From: Mesostigma viride
Taxonomy: Eukaryota; Streptophyta; Mesostigmatophyceae; Mesostigmatales; Mesostigmataceae
Reading direction: 5' to 3'
DNA length: 64,000 nt
Assembly (NCBI GenBank): GCA_009746045.1
Contig: RPFO01000041.1
Span: forward strand, 5,112,420-5,176,419
The notes under the pieces are model-generated. The model was not told where the DNA came from, made no database searches, and saw only the letters and a list, made by a program, of their open reading frames with translations. How positions within the stretch are numbered: position 1 is the first letter of the stretch; each line of letters opens with the position of its first letter. The translations under genes and the position numbers were made by a program. Below, piece after piece: positions 1-11,545 of this stretch.

Positions 1-1538
1 AAAGCATCATGGTTTTATTCCACACCTGGCTGGCTACGGAATTGCCTGTCATGAGGTCGGCGGCCAAGTATGTCCGTGACCTGCATCTCACAGGATTTTA
101 ACGAGCGAACAACCCTTGGCGGGTTCAGTTCGGCCAGCCCGAGCCGGAGGTATACCCAAGGTGCTTGCAGGGTCGAGCACTTGGAAGAGGATTAAGCTTA
201 TCCTGTAAAAAGCTATGAAGCGGATTAGGCTTATCCTTGAAAAAGCCATGAAGAGGATTATGCTTATCCTTGAAAAAGCACTGAAGAGGTTATTGCTTAG
301 CCTATTTGAAAAGCATGTGTGGTCCTGTCGTGGGAATTTTTTTTCCCTATGTGATCCTCTTTTTGACTTTTTGGCTCTTCATTTTTTCGAGCTAAAAAGT
401 GGGGGGGAATATAGTGGATCACACACAAGAGTACTCTATTGCTATGGATATGCCTTCCAAGTGATAGGCTAGGATATAATGGCACGCAAACGCGACAGCT
501 GTCACGTCCGTGATCATTTACGTCCGTGCACTCAAGAAGTTACGCGATTGCCGTAATCGGAATCGTTACGTCCGACGTTTGGTTGGTTCCGATTCAGTAT
601 AGGCCGCAGGCTTTGTTCCTTGGGCCGGTGTGGAGCGCCGCGCCGGAAAGGCCTGAATTTCTAGAGTGACAGTCTTAGGTGACCTGACTTAGGTTCAGGC
701 GCAAGACTTTGGGGCGCAAAGCCTTGGTGGCTTGCGCAATATTCCGGTGCGTGACATTTGGCAGTTATGAATCTTTTGTATTGTCCAGACGGAATGATGT
801 TCAGTCCATCTGACAAAGCTAGATACGCAGATCGTAGTGTGCGGTGTGCTGGCTCGCACGTGGCTGTCGAACAGACTTGCTCTGCATTTTGCTGGCAGTC
901 TAACTGCACGTCAGGCGGCTTGCTGGCAAATGCGACAGCGCATGGATGCCGGGATTTTTGGAGGTATTTAGGAGCACAGCAGCGGCCATGGTGGTCGTTG
1001 TTCGCTCGTTACTCTCCCTCACAACTTGGTGTTGTCGTCAAGGGGTTTAATAGTGGAACAATCCGGAGCAGCCCCCGAGAGTGGTTGCAATGAGTAATTG
1101 TCATGAGATTGGTTGACGGAAGTGATAACTGTTTGGTTTCGTCAAGATGATGTGTGTATTGTGGGCGAGACTCGGGAAGGAACCCGGTCGTCGTTGGCCA
1201 GTGAGCCATAGCTGGGGTAAGCGGGATAGGTAGACAGGATAGGGGGCGCTAAAGGACACTGCCAGCCGTAAGCCAAGCGGAGCAGTGTGGCGTCACCCGA
1301 GGCCTGCTAGGTTATCAAGAACCGCTTAGCCTTATTTGGACAGTGACGCACAAGTACGACATTATACGACTAGACAACACTTGTATTCTTGTCGATGTCT
1401 TTTGAAATTAAATGTGAATGGTTTGGTTGCTTTCCAAATATATAAAGCATCATGGTTTTATTCCACACCTGGCTGGCTACGGAATTGCCTGTCATGAGGT
1501 CGGCGGCCAAGTATGTCCGTGACCTGCATCTCACAGGA
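1..1538 (-). repeat. 1.5-kb non-coding repeat unit, copy A (reverse)
   Basis: This block is the reverse complement of 1553-3085 over its whole length, with few differences. It contains only short ORFs that are conserved because the DNA is conserved, and I recognise no protein in them. The unit starts and ends with the same segment of about 95 bp (1444-1538 and 1-95 here). Copy A shares small sequence variants with copy C rather than with copy B. The unit may continue upstream of the window. What kind of element it is remains unknown. Confidence 0.85.
187..300. repeat. 33-bp tandem repeat inside the 1.5-kb unit
   Basis: About three imperfect copies of a 33-bp unit around TTATCCTTGAAAAAGC lie here. 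The mirrored set is at about 2800-2905. The period is a multiple of three, so an ORF rich in LILEKA-type repeats stays open; I do not treat it as a gene. Confidence 0.7.
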
Positions 1539-1552
1539 TTTTAACACTGCAG

Positions 1553-3085
1553 TCCTGTGAGATGCAGGTCACGGACATACTTGGCCGCCGACCTCATGAC
1601 AGGCAATTCCGTAGCCAGCCAGGTGTGGAATAAAACCATGATGCTTTATATATTTGGAAAGCAACCAAACCATTCACATTTAATTTCAAAAGACATCGAC
1701 AAGAATACAAGTGTTGTCTAGTCGTATAATGTCGTACTTGTGCGTCACTGTCCAAATAAGGCTAAGCGGTTCTTGATAACCTAGCAGGCCTCGGGTGACG
1801 CCACACTGCTCCGCTTGGCTTACGGCTGGCAGTGTCCTTTAGCGCCCCCTATCCTGTCTACCTATCCCGCTCACCCCAGCTATGGCTCACTGGCCAACGA
1901 CGACCGGGATCCTTCCCGAGTCTCGCCCACAATACACACATCATCTTGACGAAACCAAACAGTTATCACTTCCGTCAACCAATCTCATGACAATTACTCA
2001 TTGCAACCACTCTCGGGGGCTGCTCCGGATTGTTCCACTATTAAACCCCTTGACGACAACACCAAGTTGTGAGGGAGAGTAACGAGCGAACAACGACCAC
2101 CATGGCCGCTGCCGTGCTCCTAAATACCTCCAAAAATCCCGGCATCCATGCGCTGTCGCATTTGCCAGCAAGCCGCCTGACGTGCAGTTAGACTGCCAGC
2201 AAAATGCAGAGCAAGTCTGTTCGACACCCACGTGCGAGCCAGCACACCGCACACTACGATCTGCGTATCTAGCTTTGTCCGATGGACTGAACATCATTCC
2301 GTCTGGACAATACAAAAGATTCGTAACTGCCAAATGTCACGCACCGGAATATTGCGCAAGCCACCAAGGCTTTGCGCCCCAAAGTCTTGCGCCTAAACCT
2401 AAGTCAGGTCACCTAAGACTGTCACTCTAGAAATTCAGGCCTTTCCGGCGCGGCGCTCCACACCGGCCCAAGGAACAAAGCCTGCGGCCTACTGAATCGG
2501 AACCAACCAAACGTCGGTAACGATTCCGATTACGGCAACCGCGTAACTTCTTGAGTGCACGGACGTAAATGATCACGGACGTGACAGCTGTCGCGTTTGC
2601 GTGCCATTATATCCTAGCCTATCACTTGGAAGGCATATCCATAGCAATAGAGTACTCTTGTGTGTGATCCACTATATTCCCCCCCACTTTTTAGCTCGAA
2701 AAAATGAAGAGCCAAAAAGTCAAAAAGAGGATCACAAAGGGAAAAAAAATTCCCACGACAGGGCCACACATGCTTTTCAAATAGGCTAAGCAATAACCTC
2801 TTCAGTGCTTTTTCAAGGATAAGCATAATCCTCTTCATGGCTTTTTCAAGGATAAGCCTAATCCTCTTCATAGCTTTTTACAGGATAAGCTTAATCCTCT
2901 TCCAAGTGCTCGTCCCTGCAAGCACCTTGGGTATACCTCCGGCTCGGGCTGGCCGAACTGAACCCGCCAAGGGTTGTTCGCTCGTTAAAATCCAGTGTGA
3001 TGCAGGTCACGGACATACTTGGCCGCCGACCTCATGACAGGCAATTCCGTAGCCAGCCAGGTGTAGAATAAAACCATGATGCTTT
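1553..3085 (+). repeat. 1.5-kb non-coding repeat unit, copy B (forward)
   Basis: Copy B mirrors copy A across a 14-bp spacer (1539-1552), so the pair could form a hairpin of about 1.5 kb. The segment 1553-1647 recurs at 2991-3085 as a direct terminal repeat. Copy B has private small deletions near 2490-2520 (a TA and an ACG-type gap next to the conserved motif AACGTCGG) that copies A and C lack. Confidence 0.85.
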
Positions 3086-4029
3086 ATATATTTGGAAAGC
3101 AACCAAACCATTCACATTTAATTTCAAAAGACATCGACAAGAATACATGTGTTGTCTAGTCGTATAATGTCGTACTTGTGCGTCACTGTCCAAATAAGGC
3201 TAAGCGGTTCTTGATAACCTAGCAGGCCTCGGGTGACGCCACACTGCTCCGCTTGGCTTACGGCTGGCAGTGTCCTTTAGCGCCCCCTATCCTGTCTACC
3301 TATCCCGCTTACCCCAGCTATGGCTCACTGGCCAACGACGACCGGGTTCCTTCCCGAGTCTCGCCCACAATACACACATCATCTTGACGAAACCAAACAG
3401 TTATCACTTCCGTCAACCAATCTCATGACAATTACTCATTGCAACCACTCTCGGGGGCTGCTCCGGATTGTTCCACTATTAAACCCCTTGACGACAACAC
3501 CAAGTTGTGAGGGAGAGTAACGAGCGAACAACGACCACCATGGCCGCTGCTGTGCTCCTAAATACCTCCAAAAATCCCGGCATCCATGCGCTGTCGCATT
3601 TGCCAGCAAGCCGCCTGACGTGCAGTTAGACTGCCAGCAAAATGCAGAGCAAGTCTGTTCGACAGCCACGTGCGAGCCAGCACACCGCACACTACGATCT
3701 GCGTATCTAGCTTTGTCAGATGGACTGAACATCATTCCGTCTGGACAATACAAAAGATTCATAACTGCCAAATGTCACGCACCGGAATATTGCGCAAGCC
3801 ACCAAGGCTTTGCGCCCCAAAGTCTTGCGCCCGAACCTAAGTCAGGTCACCTAAGACTGTCACACTAGAAATTCAGGTCTTTCCGGCGCGGCGCTCCACA
3901 CCGGCCCAAGGAACAAAGCCTGCGGCCTATACTGAATCGGAACCAACCAAACGTCGGACGTAACGATTCCGATTACGGCAATCGCGTAACTTCTTGAGTG
4001 CACGGACGTAAATGATCACGGACGTGACA
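2991..4029 (+). repeat. 1.5-kb repeat unit, copy C (truncated)
   Basis: Copy C shares its first 95 bp with the end of copy B and then repeats the unit in the same orientation. Similarity stops at 4029, inside the motif GGACGTGACA, where the flanking retroelement-derived sequence starts. The 33-bp tandem repeat found in copies A and B lies beyond the break and is missing. Confidence 0.8.
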
Positions 4030-5884
4030 CGCGTCCCTCCTGTGGGCTGAGCCCGGTAGGGAGTTGTTCCTTGTGCACACCACTGGTGGAGGCCGATCGA
4101 GCGTGATGTGCAAGTGGCTCGTGTCCGCGCGCCTACGAGGTTGCATGGATGAGGGACTCGGAGCAGGGCGTTCCATGTGCATGGCGGGCGGGCTGTGTGG
4201 GCTTTAAAACGTACTCTACTCCATGGCCATGCACTGGTACAGGGGTGGTGAGAGGCCTTCAAGCTTCGAGTGGGGGATGTGGCGATGCGCGGTGGGGACT
4301 GCATACCTAGGGACGTGTTTCTGTTGCGGGAATGGGGATCCTGGGCAAGACAGTCAAGCGGGGTGGACAGGCGGTGATCGGTCGTGCGCGGCATTGACCC
4401 CGGTCCACGATCGCTGTATGTGCTTGAGCACCTGGGGGCTGGGCGCGATCGAGCCCGAGGAGCTCTTGTTGGGGACTGCGGGGTTGTTTCGGCCCTACTT
4501 CATGAGCAGCACGGTGTCTCGCAGGGGCAACGTTACTGATACGGCAGTTCTTGCAAGGCATGTCACTCCCCGACCTGCCCATTGCATTATATAAGTGCGG
4601 GCATTGCGGGCGCTATGCAGTCCACGTCGGCGGCCTCGAGCATCACATGCTTATGGGCCTACGCAAACATCAACCGTGCTCTTGCTGTGCAAGTGTCACG
4701 GAGGGTGTGACTGCGAGCTGAGGAGTTTTCCCCCGCTTGCGGTGGAGTTCAGGCACATTGGCAGTAAGGAATGCGGGGACCGGCGACTGCTCCGGTCTAT
4801 GCACGTCGGCCGGAGTGGTGTTGTGCCTAAACTACTGCAGCTTCGTGGAGGAGTTGGCAGGGCGCACTCCAGTGGACACGCTGGGGCCCTGCTAGTTTTG
4901 GGCACTTAACGTGCCATATTATCCAAGTTTCCGGTGTTGATCGACTTTGACTGTTTCCTGTGCTGGATAGAGAAGGCGGGGCGCACTCTAGTGGACACAC
5001 TAGGGCCTTGCGGGCACCTGCATGCGTTCGCAGGTGCAGGGGAGGCGCACTCTAGCGGCCACGCTAGGGCTTCCCCCCTCTATACAGCCACTCCAGCGGC
5101 GGCCAGGGACGGCCACGTTGCATGGTCGGTTGGCTCACGGCGCGCCTGTATTTGAGAGGACGCGTACAACTGTCGGTAGTGAGGCGATGGATCAGATTCT
5201 TCTTTTGCACGCCCTCGCTTCTGAGCATGGGGCCTGCACTGCATGCTGTGCCTCACCGTCGTCGACGCTAGTAGTACTTCTTAATCGTCATGTGATTACG
5301 CGCATCAGTCGCGCTGTAAGGCTGGGTTTCGGCTGGACGGGATACATGACTGGCCACCTCGTCGGCCGGATCATCAAGTTGTATGCAGGAAAAATATTCC
5401 CTCTTGCTGACAGGCCCGATTGGCTATATAAAGAGTTGCCCTTGCGTGGCAAGTCTGGGGGGACCTGGTTTCACTGGCCCGTTGGTGCACAAGGGCTGGG
5501 ACATAGTACCCCTATGGTCAACATTTCATCAAGTTTGAGGCTGCTCAGGACCTCGGTACTGGTTGCGCGCGATTACATGGACTGTGCATTATTATGTGGA
5601 TGGGATAGGGCACGCGGTGGCGCCCCCTAAGGTGGCTCCAGTGGATCGGCGCGTCAACAACGGCGGTCACTGAGATGGTTGTGAGAGTTTTATGACGGAT
5701 GGCGGAATGATCCTGTCATCCTGTTTCATGCTACTACGTCAGGGTTGGTCCTGTGTATCGACCTCTAGAGGAATTGGTATTACTAACCCGCGGGTGAACC
5801 GGGGTTGGGACATAGTACTCTTATAGTAGCGTAGCTTACTTGTTTCCTTTCTATCTCTTGTACGGTAGGGACTACCGACCCCCG
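4030..5884 (+). mobile_element. Internal 3' region of a Ty3 element (remnant)
   Basis: No retroelement protein is recognisable here. The last 170 bp (about 5770-5884) match the region just inside the 3' LTR of Ty3-B, including a shared stretch around GGGTTGGGACATAGTA, and they run into a polypurine tract and an LTR. A second copy of that motif lies at 5490-5510. The block is therefore read as the decayed 3' interior of a plus-strand Ty3 element that interrupts copy C of the 1.5-kb unit. How far upstream the element reaches is uncertain. Confidence 0.5.
4858..5075. repeat. Three copies of a dyad motif CTAGTGGACACACTAG
   Basis: A motif of about 27 bp, GCGCACTCTAGTGGACACAC followed by TAGGGC, occurs at about 4860, 4980 and 5047 with small changes. 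Each copy carries an interrupted dyad (CTAGTG and CACTAG). The purpose is unknown. Confidence 0.6.
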
Positions 5885-5898
5885 TGGGGGGGGAGGAG
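5885..5898 (+). other. Polypurine tract of plus-strand Ty3-C
   Basis: A run of G and A (GTGGGGGGGGAGGAG) sits directly before the LTR start TGTTACG. This is the position of the plus-strand primer in LTR retrotransposons and it sets the orientation as plus. Confidence 0.8.
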
Positions 5899-6566
5899 TG
5901 TTACGTCCCGGCCCTTTTGGACGGACGTAACAATGGAATAAATTATGTAGTTTGACTTGTTGTCATAGTCCGTAGGACTTTGGGACTCATTTCGGGACTT
6001 AATTTGGGAATTGTCCCTTGGTCGGGACTTTTGTATGGAACTATGACAGTTTGTGTGATTCGGACCAGTTATTTTGGGCCTAGGTTGTTGTATGCGTGTA
6101 TCTTCTAGGGGCCGGTGCAGTCGCGCCGCGCTGCGTACTTTATAGCTAGTTGAGATATTGTACTCATGCGTGGATTCTGTAGGCGAGGGTCGATGTCGAC
6201 CCGAGGATCTTGTGTGGACTGCATGCTTTGGAAGGTCGGCGCCATGTCGGCGCCCCTTGCCAGCGTAGTGGCAGACCTAGGTGAAATTGGTCCGAGGACG
6301 AGAGTCTCGTCCTCTTGGTTTGATGAATGATAAGTGCGAATACGCCTACACATTAAACCTGGGGCAACTATCCATTTGTAATTGGTATTGCTAGCCATTA
6401 TAAGTGTGTATTAATTAGCTTGGCATCAAGCCGCGGTGCCAGATATCTCACGACCCCAGTCGTGAAGCGCAATCTGCATTAGGCCACCTTGAATCTTCCT
6501 AATTCCGGCATGGTAGATCTTTCGCTACGTGGCTCAGGCTAGGTGTGTCTGGGCTGGGACGTAACA
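5899..6566 (+). mobile_element. Ty3-C 3' LTR
   Basis: The 668-bp LTR starts TGTTACGTCC and ends GGACGTAACA. It shares long stretches with the reverse copy at 34798-35436 and is more distantly related to the Ty3-B LTRs. The polypurine tract before it makes it a 3' LTR. No matching 5' LTR or target duplication was found in the window. Confidence 0.85.
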
Positions 6567-7226
6567 GACAGCTCATACACTGCTCAGTTGCTACCTCGAG
6601 GTTGCCGGCTTGAAATGTGCCACCAAAGGACTGCACTTGGCCGCCATCATACCTAGCATGAAGAAGCCACTGCACAACCCCGGTGAGCCGCTTGGCCACC
6701 ATACCGCAGTTGTCTGCAACAGATAGTGCAAGGCCAATGGCCTCTTCACAGGCACGTGCCTTGTGCTCATGCTCTTGCTCTGGCCCTTGTCAGCATGAGA
6801 TGCACGCCCTTGCATGCTTCACCATGTTTCTCCAAGCCATCCGTGACTACTTGCTTCAGAAATGTCATTCAACTCCTGCTCGTCCTCAGCCACCAGACTG
6901 CCTAACTAGCTGGTGCCCCATCCCTCACTTTGGCGAGGACTGCGATTCTGGCAAGCAGCTTAGCGATCGTGCGTGGTTGTGCCCGAGTTTCTGGGTTAGT
7001 GGCAGTGGCATTGGAGCAAGAGTTGTTGAGCATGTGCGTGTGTCTATCCTCTTGACAAACAACCCCTCGCACCCCTGACATTGAGGAGTTTGGCCATGTG
7101 CCACATGGCAGGTTGCCAGAATTCCGCAAACATGCATCATAGGGAAATAAAGGATGGCTGGTTGAGCACACGACATGAGTAAACAAAATACACAGCGCTG
7201 GTGCTGTCCGATATCCCCTACATGTG
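6567..7226. other. No recognisable gene
   Basis: Several short minus-strand ORFs run through 6500-7100, but no family is recognisable and the frames break repeatedly. The stretch could be a decayed gene or retroelement segment. Confidence 0.5.
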
Positions 7227-7721
7227 AAGACCAAATGGTGGTGGCACGGAGTATAAAATTAATGGTGGTGGCACGCCGCCATTGTTGTTGTTGTTGTTGT
7301 GTCCCACGCCGCACACCGGTGGAGTACAATTTGGTGGTGGCACGGTGTGCCGGTGCAACGGTGCAACGGTGCAACGGTGCAACGGTGCAACGGTGCAACG
7401 GTGCAACGGCCAGTGATTGGCCCGTTGCTGATTTGCTGACATGCAGCCTAATAAAAATTGGCCGCAAATTCGTCCGGTCGCACGTGGGCACAAGATTTGC
7501 GGCCAATTTTTACTAGGCTGCATATCAGAAAATCAGCAACGGGCCAATCACTGGCCGTTGCACCGTTGCACCGTTGCACCGTTGCACCGTTGCACCGGCA
7601 CACCGTGCCACCACCAAATTGTACTCCACCTGTGTGCGGCGTGGGACACAACAACAACAACAACAATGGCGGCGTGCCACCACCATTAATTTTGTACTCC
7701 GTGCCACCACCATTTGGTCTT
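7227..7721. mobile_element. Fold-back (hairpin) element of about 495 bp
   Basis: The two halves are inverted copies of each other: arms at about 7227-7471 and 7495-7721 around a short spacer. The ends read AAGACCAAATGGTGGTGG and its reverse complement. Each arm holds a GTT or AAC trinucleotide run and an array of the 8-mer GTGCAACG (seven copies on the left, about five on the right). There is no coding capacity. It fits a fold-back or MITE-like element; no clear target duplication was found. Confidence 0.75.
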
Positions 7722-7727
7722 TACAGG

Positions 7728-9046
7728 GTCAGCTCACTTCCTTAGTGATTTCGGCACCTCAATTAGCGACAATTTTCGGTTCATTAGTACGGTTTACCCG
7801 AGAAATCTGGTGATACTGATTAGTGACAATTCGTACCCGACCAAATCCGATCCGAAAGCACTAACGACGCGAGTAATTAGTACATGCAACTCACTTCATT
7901 AGTATGATGGCGAGGTCGTCAGCTCGTGGAGCTATGGAGACGGCATTTCCCATTCTTGCTGCGAAAACAATCGTTTCAGAAAGAAATCTGTGAAAAAATC
8001 TCGTGCTTATGTGTATAATTGCTACATTTCTCAGTCTGCATCGCTCCACGCTGAGGTTGGAGTCATGCATATAGCGACCGATTGCGATGATCAAAGAATG
8101 AAAAACTGGGCTATCCGGAATCGTGTGAATCGTGTGCCTACAGCTGCCTACGTGACGCGATCACTTCAAAAAGGCGTCGAATGCGGGATACATCCATGGG
8201 CTCCATCGTACAGCATTTTTGGGGCGGACCGAGGTAGCTGCCGATGGGAATGCCGTGAGAATACTGCGGAAACGTGCGTAAGTGAAAACTGGATACTGCT
8301 TGACCTCCGGAGCATCTGGTGAGCCGCAGTTCTGGTTTAGGGTGATAGGGTGGTTGAAAATGGAGGTCTAGTCAGGGTTTGTTATTATTTGTTGCGTTTC
8401 TTGCTGGAATTTTATTTTCCGGTGCTGTCGGTGGCCGCTGAAGAAATTCTTTGCGGGACCTAGGATGTGTGCTGTCCTTCCGTCTGGCACCGCTGCCGTG
8501 GATTCGACGGCCGCAAACACCTGCATTGATAAATTGCCGCACCTGACTGCGTCAATGTTATGGATGCTCAGGGTATTATGGCGCCTTGACTGTCATGTTG
8601 TCCATACGTCTTGCATGTGGCATTCATCTATGTAACCTTTTGCCTCTTGCTGTTGGTTGCTTTGCTTTCATGCGCTTTATTTCATTTCCTTGGTGGGATT
8701 AGCCTGTGGAAGGCGGCCTCCCTCCTGCATCCTGTGTCGGCAGACATACTGACAGGCAGGATGAAGTGCAGGCAGAGGGGCAGGCGAACAGCCGTTTATA
8801 TTTGCACACATGCTTGCCGCTGGTACGCTAGTTTGCGTGTATCTTTGCATGGTCATGTTTTGGCAGGCCTGGACAGATATGTTCAAATATGGTCGCATGC
8901 GTGCATGCACGCATGCATGAATGGGTTTACGCATGTTGCCAGCCACATAGGTAGGCACGTGGGAACGCTCGCAAGCTGACGACACTACCAGGTCAGGCTG
9001 GTCTGGACCTGGAAGACACACAGGAGGCAGGCAGCCTTGGATGGTG
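7728..9046. other. No recognisable gene
   Basis: Only short, unconvincing ORFs occur (for example at 7990-8322 and 8611-8979), with no domain I can name. No repeat structure was noticed apart from a short ATGCATGCACGCATG-type run near 8895-8920. Confidence 0.5.
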
Positions 9047-9049
9047 TGG

Positions 9050-9474
<425 letters not shown>

Positions 9475-9689
9475 AGGTGTGCTTTTTATTATGATGATTA
9501 GCTAAGTTACGTGTGTGTTGTTGATGTACATGTTGACGTTGTATCATGGGCGTGTGCCCCTAAGTCTGCCTTCCTGCAATATCACATAATATATCATCTA
9601 GATGTGTTGTTGGGAACCTGACTATATATCCCAAACTGGAATGGTTGACATTCAACTATGGGATGAAACCCACGAAAAACAATTACTAG

Positions 9690-10930
9690 GAACTGCCATT
9701 TTTGTGCTATGTTTGCTAGCATCTGTCACCTATTTGTCATGCAAACAGTCTGAATTTCTTGTGGGCAGTTAACATAGATGTTTTTATGAGCTGTGCAAAT
9801 TTCTAGGCTTGACTGAGTTCATTGATATAGGCACCCATGTGTTGGAAACCTTGGAAAACCAAGAAAAACTGCATTTGGGGGGGGGTTCGCTACCATCAGT
9901 CACCATTTTGTCATCCAACCAGCCTGCAACTTTGTGGGCATGCTGCATGGGATGTGTTTAGAACATGTGCAAAGTTCCAGCTCCAACTGAGCTCTATTGG
10001 TGTCATTATGTATGCATATGTGTGATAAAACCCTTGGAAAACCAAGAAAAACTGCATTCTTGGGGTATTTATGCTAGCATTTGTCACCTATTTGTCATCC
10101 AACCAGCCTGCAACTTTGTGGGCATGCTGCATGGGATGTGTTTAGAACATGTGCAAAGTCCCAGCTCCAACTGAGTTCATTTGGAGTCATTATGTATGCA
10201 TATGTGTGATAAAACCCTTGAAAAACCATGAAAAACTGCATTTGGGGGTATTTATGCTAGCATTTGTCACCTAGTGTCATCCAACCAGCCTGCAACTTTG
10301 TGGGCATGCTGCATGGGATGTGTTTAGAACATGTGCAAAGTTCCAGCTCCAACTGAGCTCTATTGGTGTCATTATGTATGCATATGTGTGATAAAACCCT
10401 TGAAAAACCATGAAAAACTGCATTCTTGGGGTATTTATGCTAGCATTTGTCACCTATTTGTCATCCAACCAGCCTGCAACTTTGTAGGCATGCTGCATGG
10501 GATGTGTTTAGAGCATGTGCAAAGTCCCAGGCCCAACTGAGTTCATTTGGAGTCATTATGTATGCATATGTGTGATAAAACCCTTGAAAAACCATGAAAA
10601 ACTGCATTTTGGGGGTATTTATGCTACCATCAGTCACCTATTTGTCATCCAACCAGCCTGCAACTTTGTGGGCATGCTGCATGGGATGTGTTTAGAACAT
10701 GTGCAAAGTCCCAGGCCCAACTGAGTTCATTTGGAGTCATTATGTATGCATATGTGTGATAAAACCCTTGAAAAACCATGAAAAACTGCATTTTGGGGGT
10801 ATTTATGCTAGCATTTGTCACCTATTTGTCATCCAACCAGCCTGCAACTTTGTGGGCATGCTGCATGGGATGTGTTTAGAACATGTGCAAAGTCCCAGGC
10901 CCAACTGAGTTCATTTGGAGTCTTTATATA
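9690..10930. repeat. 184-bp tandem satellite
   Basis: The marker GAACATGTGCAAAG recurs at about 9963, 10147, 10329, 10513, 10697 and 10881, which gives a 182-184-bp period. Inner copies are nearly identical, while the flanking copies (9650-9830 and 10930-10990) are degenerate. The 69-aa ORFs recurring with this period reflect the repeat and are not taken as genes. Confidence 0.92.
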
Positions 10931-11154
10931 TGCGTACATGCCAGAAAGTGCTGAAAATACGGTATTCTTTGCTAGCAAATGTCACCATGTTACCATGCTG
11001 CCGACTCCCAAAATTTTTTTTGACCACATGGCATCATAAGATATCTGATAAGGAACCTTGGTGCCAAATTTGAGGTCAAACTGACCATTATTCCTTCTCC
11101 AAATAATTTCCAGGGGAAGAAAATGGGTTTTCGGATTAATGTGTGTGTCAAGAC

Positions 11155-11510
11155 ATGTCACGGTGGCACGGTGGCACGGTGGCACGGTGGCACGGTGGCA
11201 CGGTGGCACAGTGGCATCCCACGTTGGGCAGTGCTTGTGGGCAATATAACATTAGTATTGGACGTTATGTTACCTCGTGACACCATACAAAATCATAAAA
11301 TGGTAGTTTTATGGTGCAACGGTGCAACGGTGCAACGGTGCAACGGTGGCACAGTGGCACCCCACTTTAGGCAGTGCTTGTGGACATTATAACATTAGTA
11401 TTGGACGTTATGTTACCTCATGACACCATACAAAATCATAAAATGGTAGTTTTATGGTGCAACGGTGCAACGGTGCAACGGTGCAACGGTGCAACGGTGC
11501 AACGGTGTCA
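11155..11510. repeat. 8-bp minisatellites in a duplicated block
   Basis: Tandem ACGGTGGC occurs at about 11160-11212. Two blocks then share the same roughly 90-bp lead-in (around TATAACATTAGTATTGGACG) followed by arrays of GTGCAACG at about 11314-11350 and 11457-11506. The second 8-mer is the one found in the fold-back element at 7227-7721. Confidence 0.9.
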
Positions 11511-11545
11511 AAACATGATGAGACACTTACCTCCTACCTTTGGAC

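Noticed and set aside
1-4029. Recurring 66-, 82-, 85- and 111-codon ORFs in the 1.5-kb unit
   Set aside because: They occur in overlapping frames on both strands and are conserved only because the DNA copies are nearly identical.
5022-5630. 202-codon ORF as a gene
   Set aside because: No recognisable domain, no support from composition, and it overlaps the repeated 3' region of a Ty3 element.
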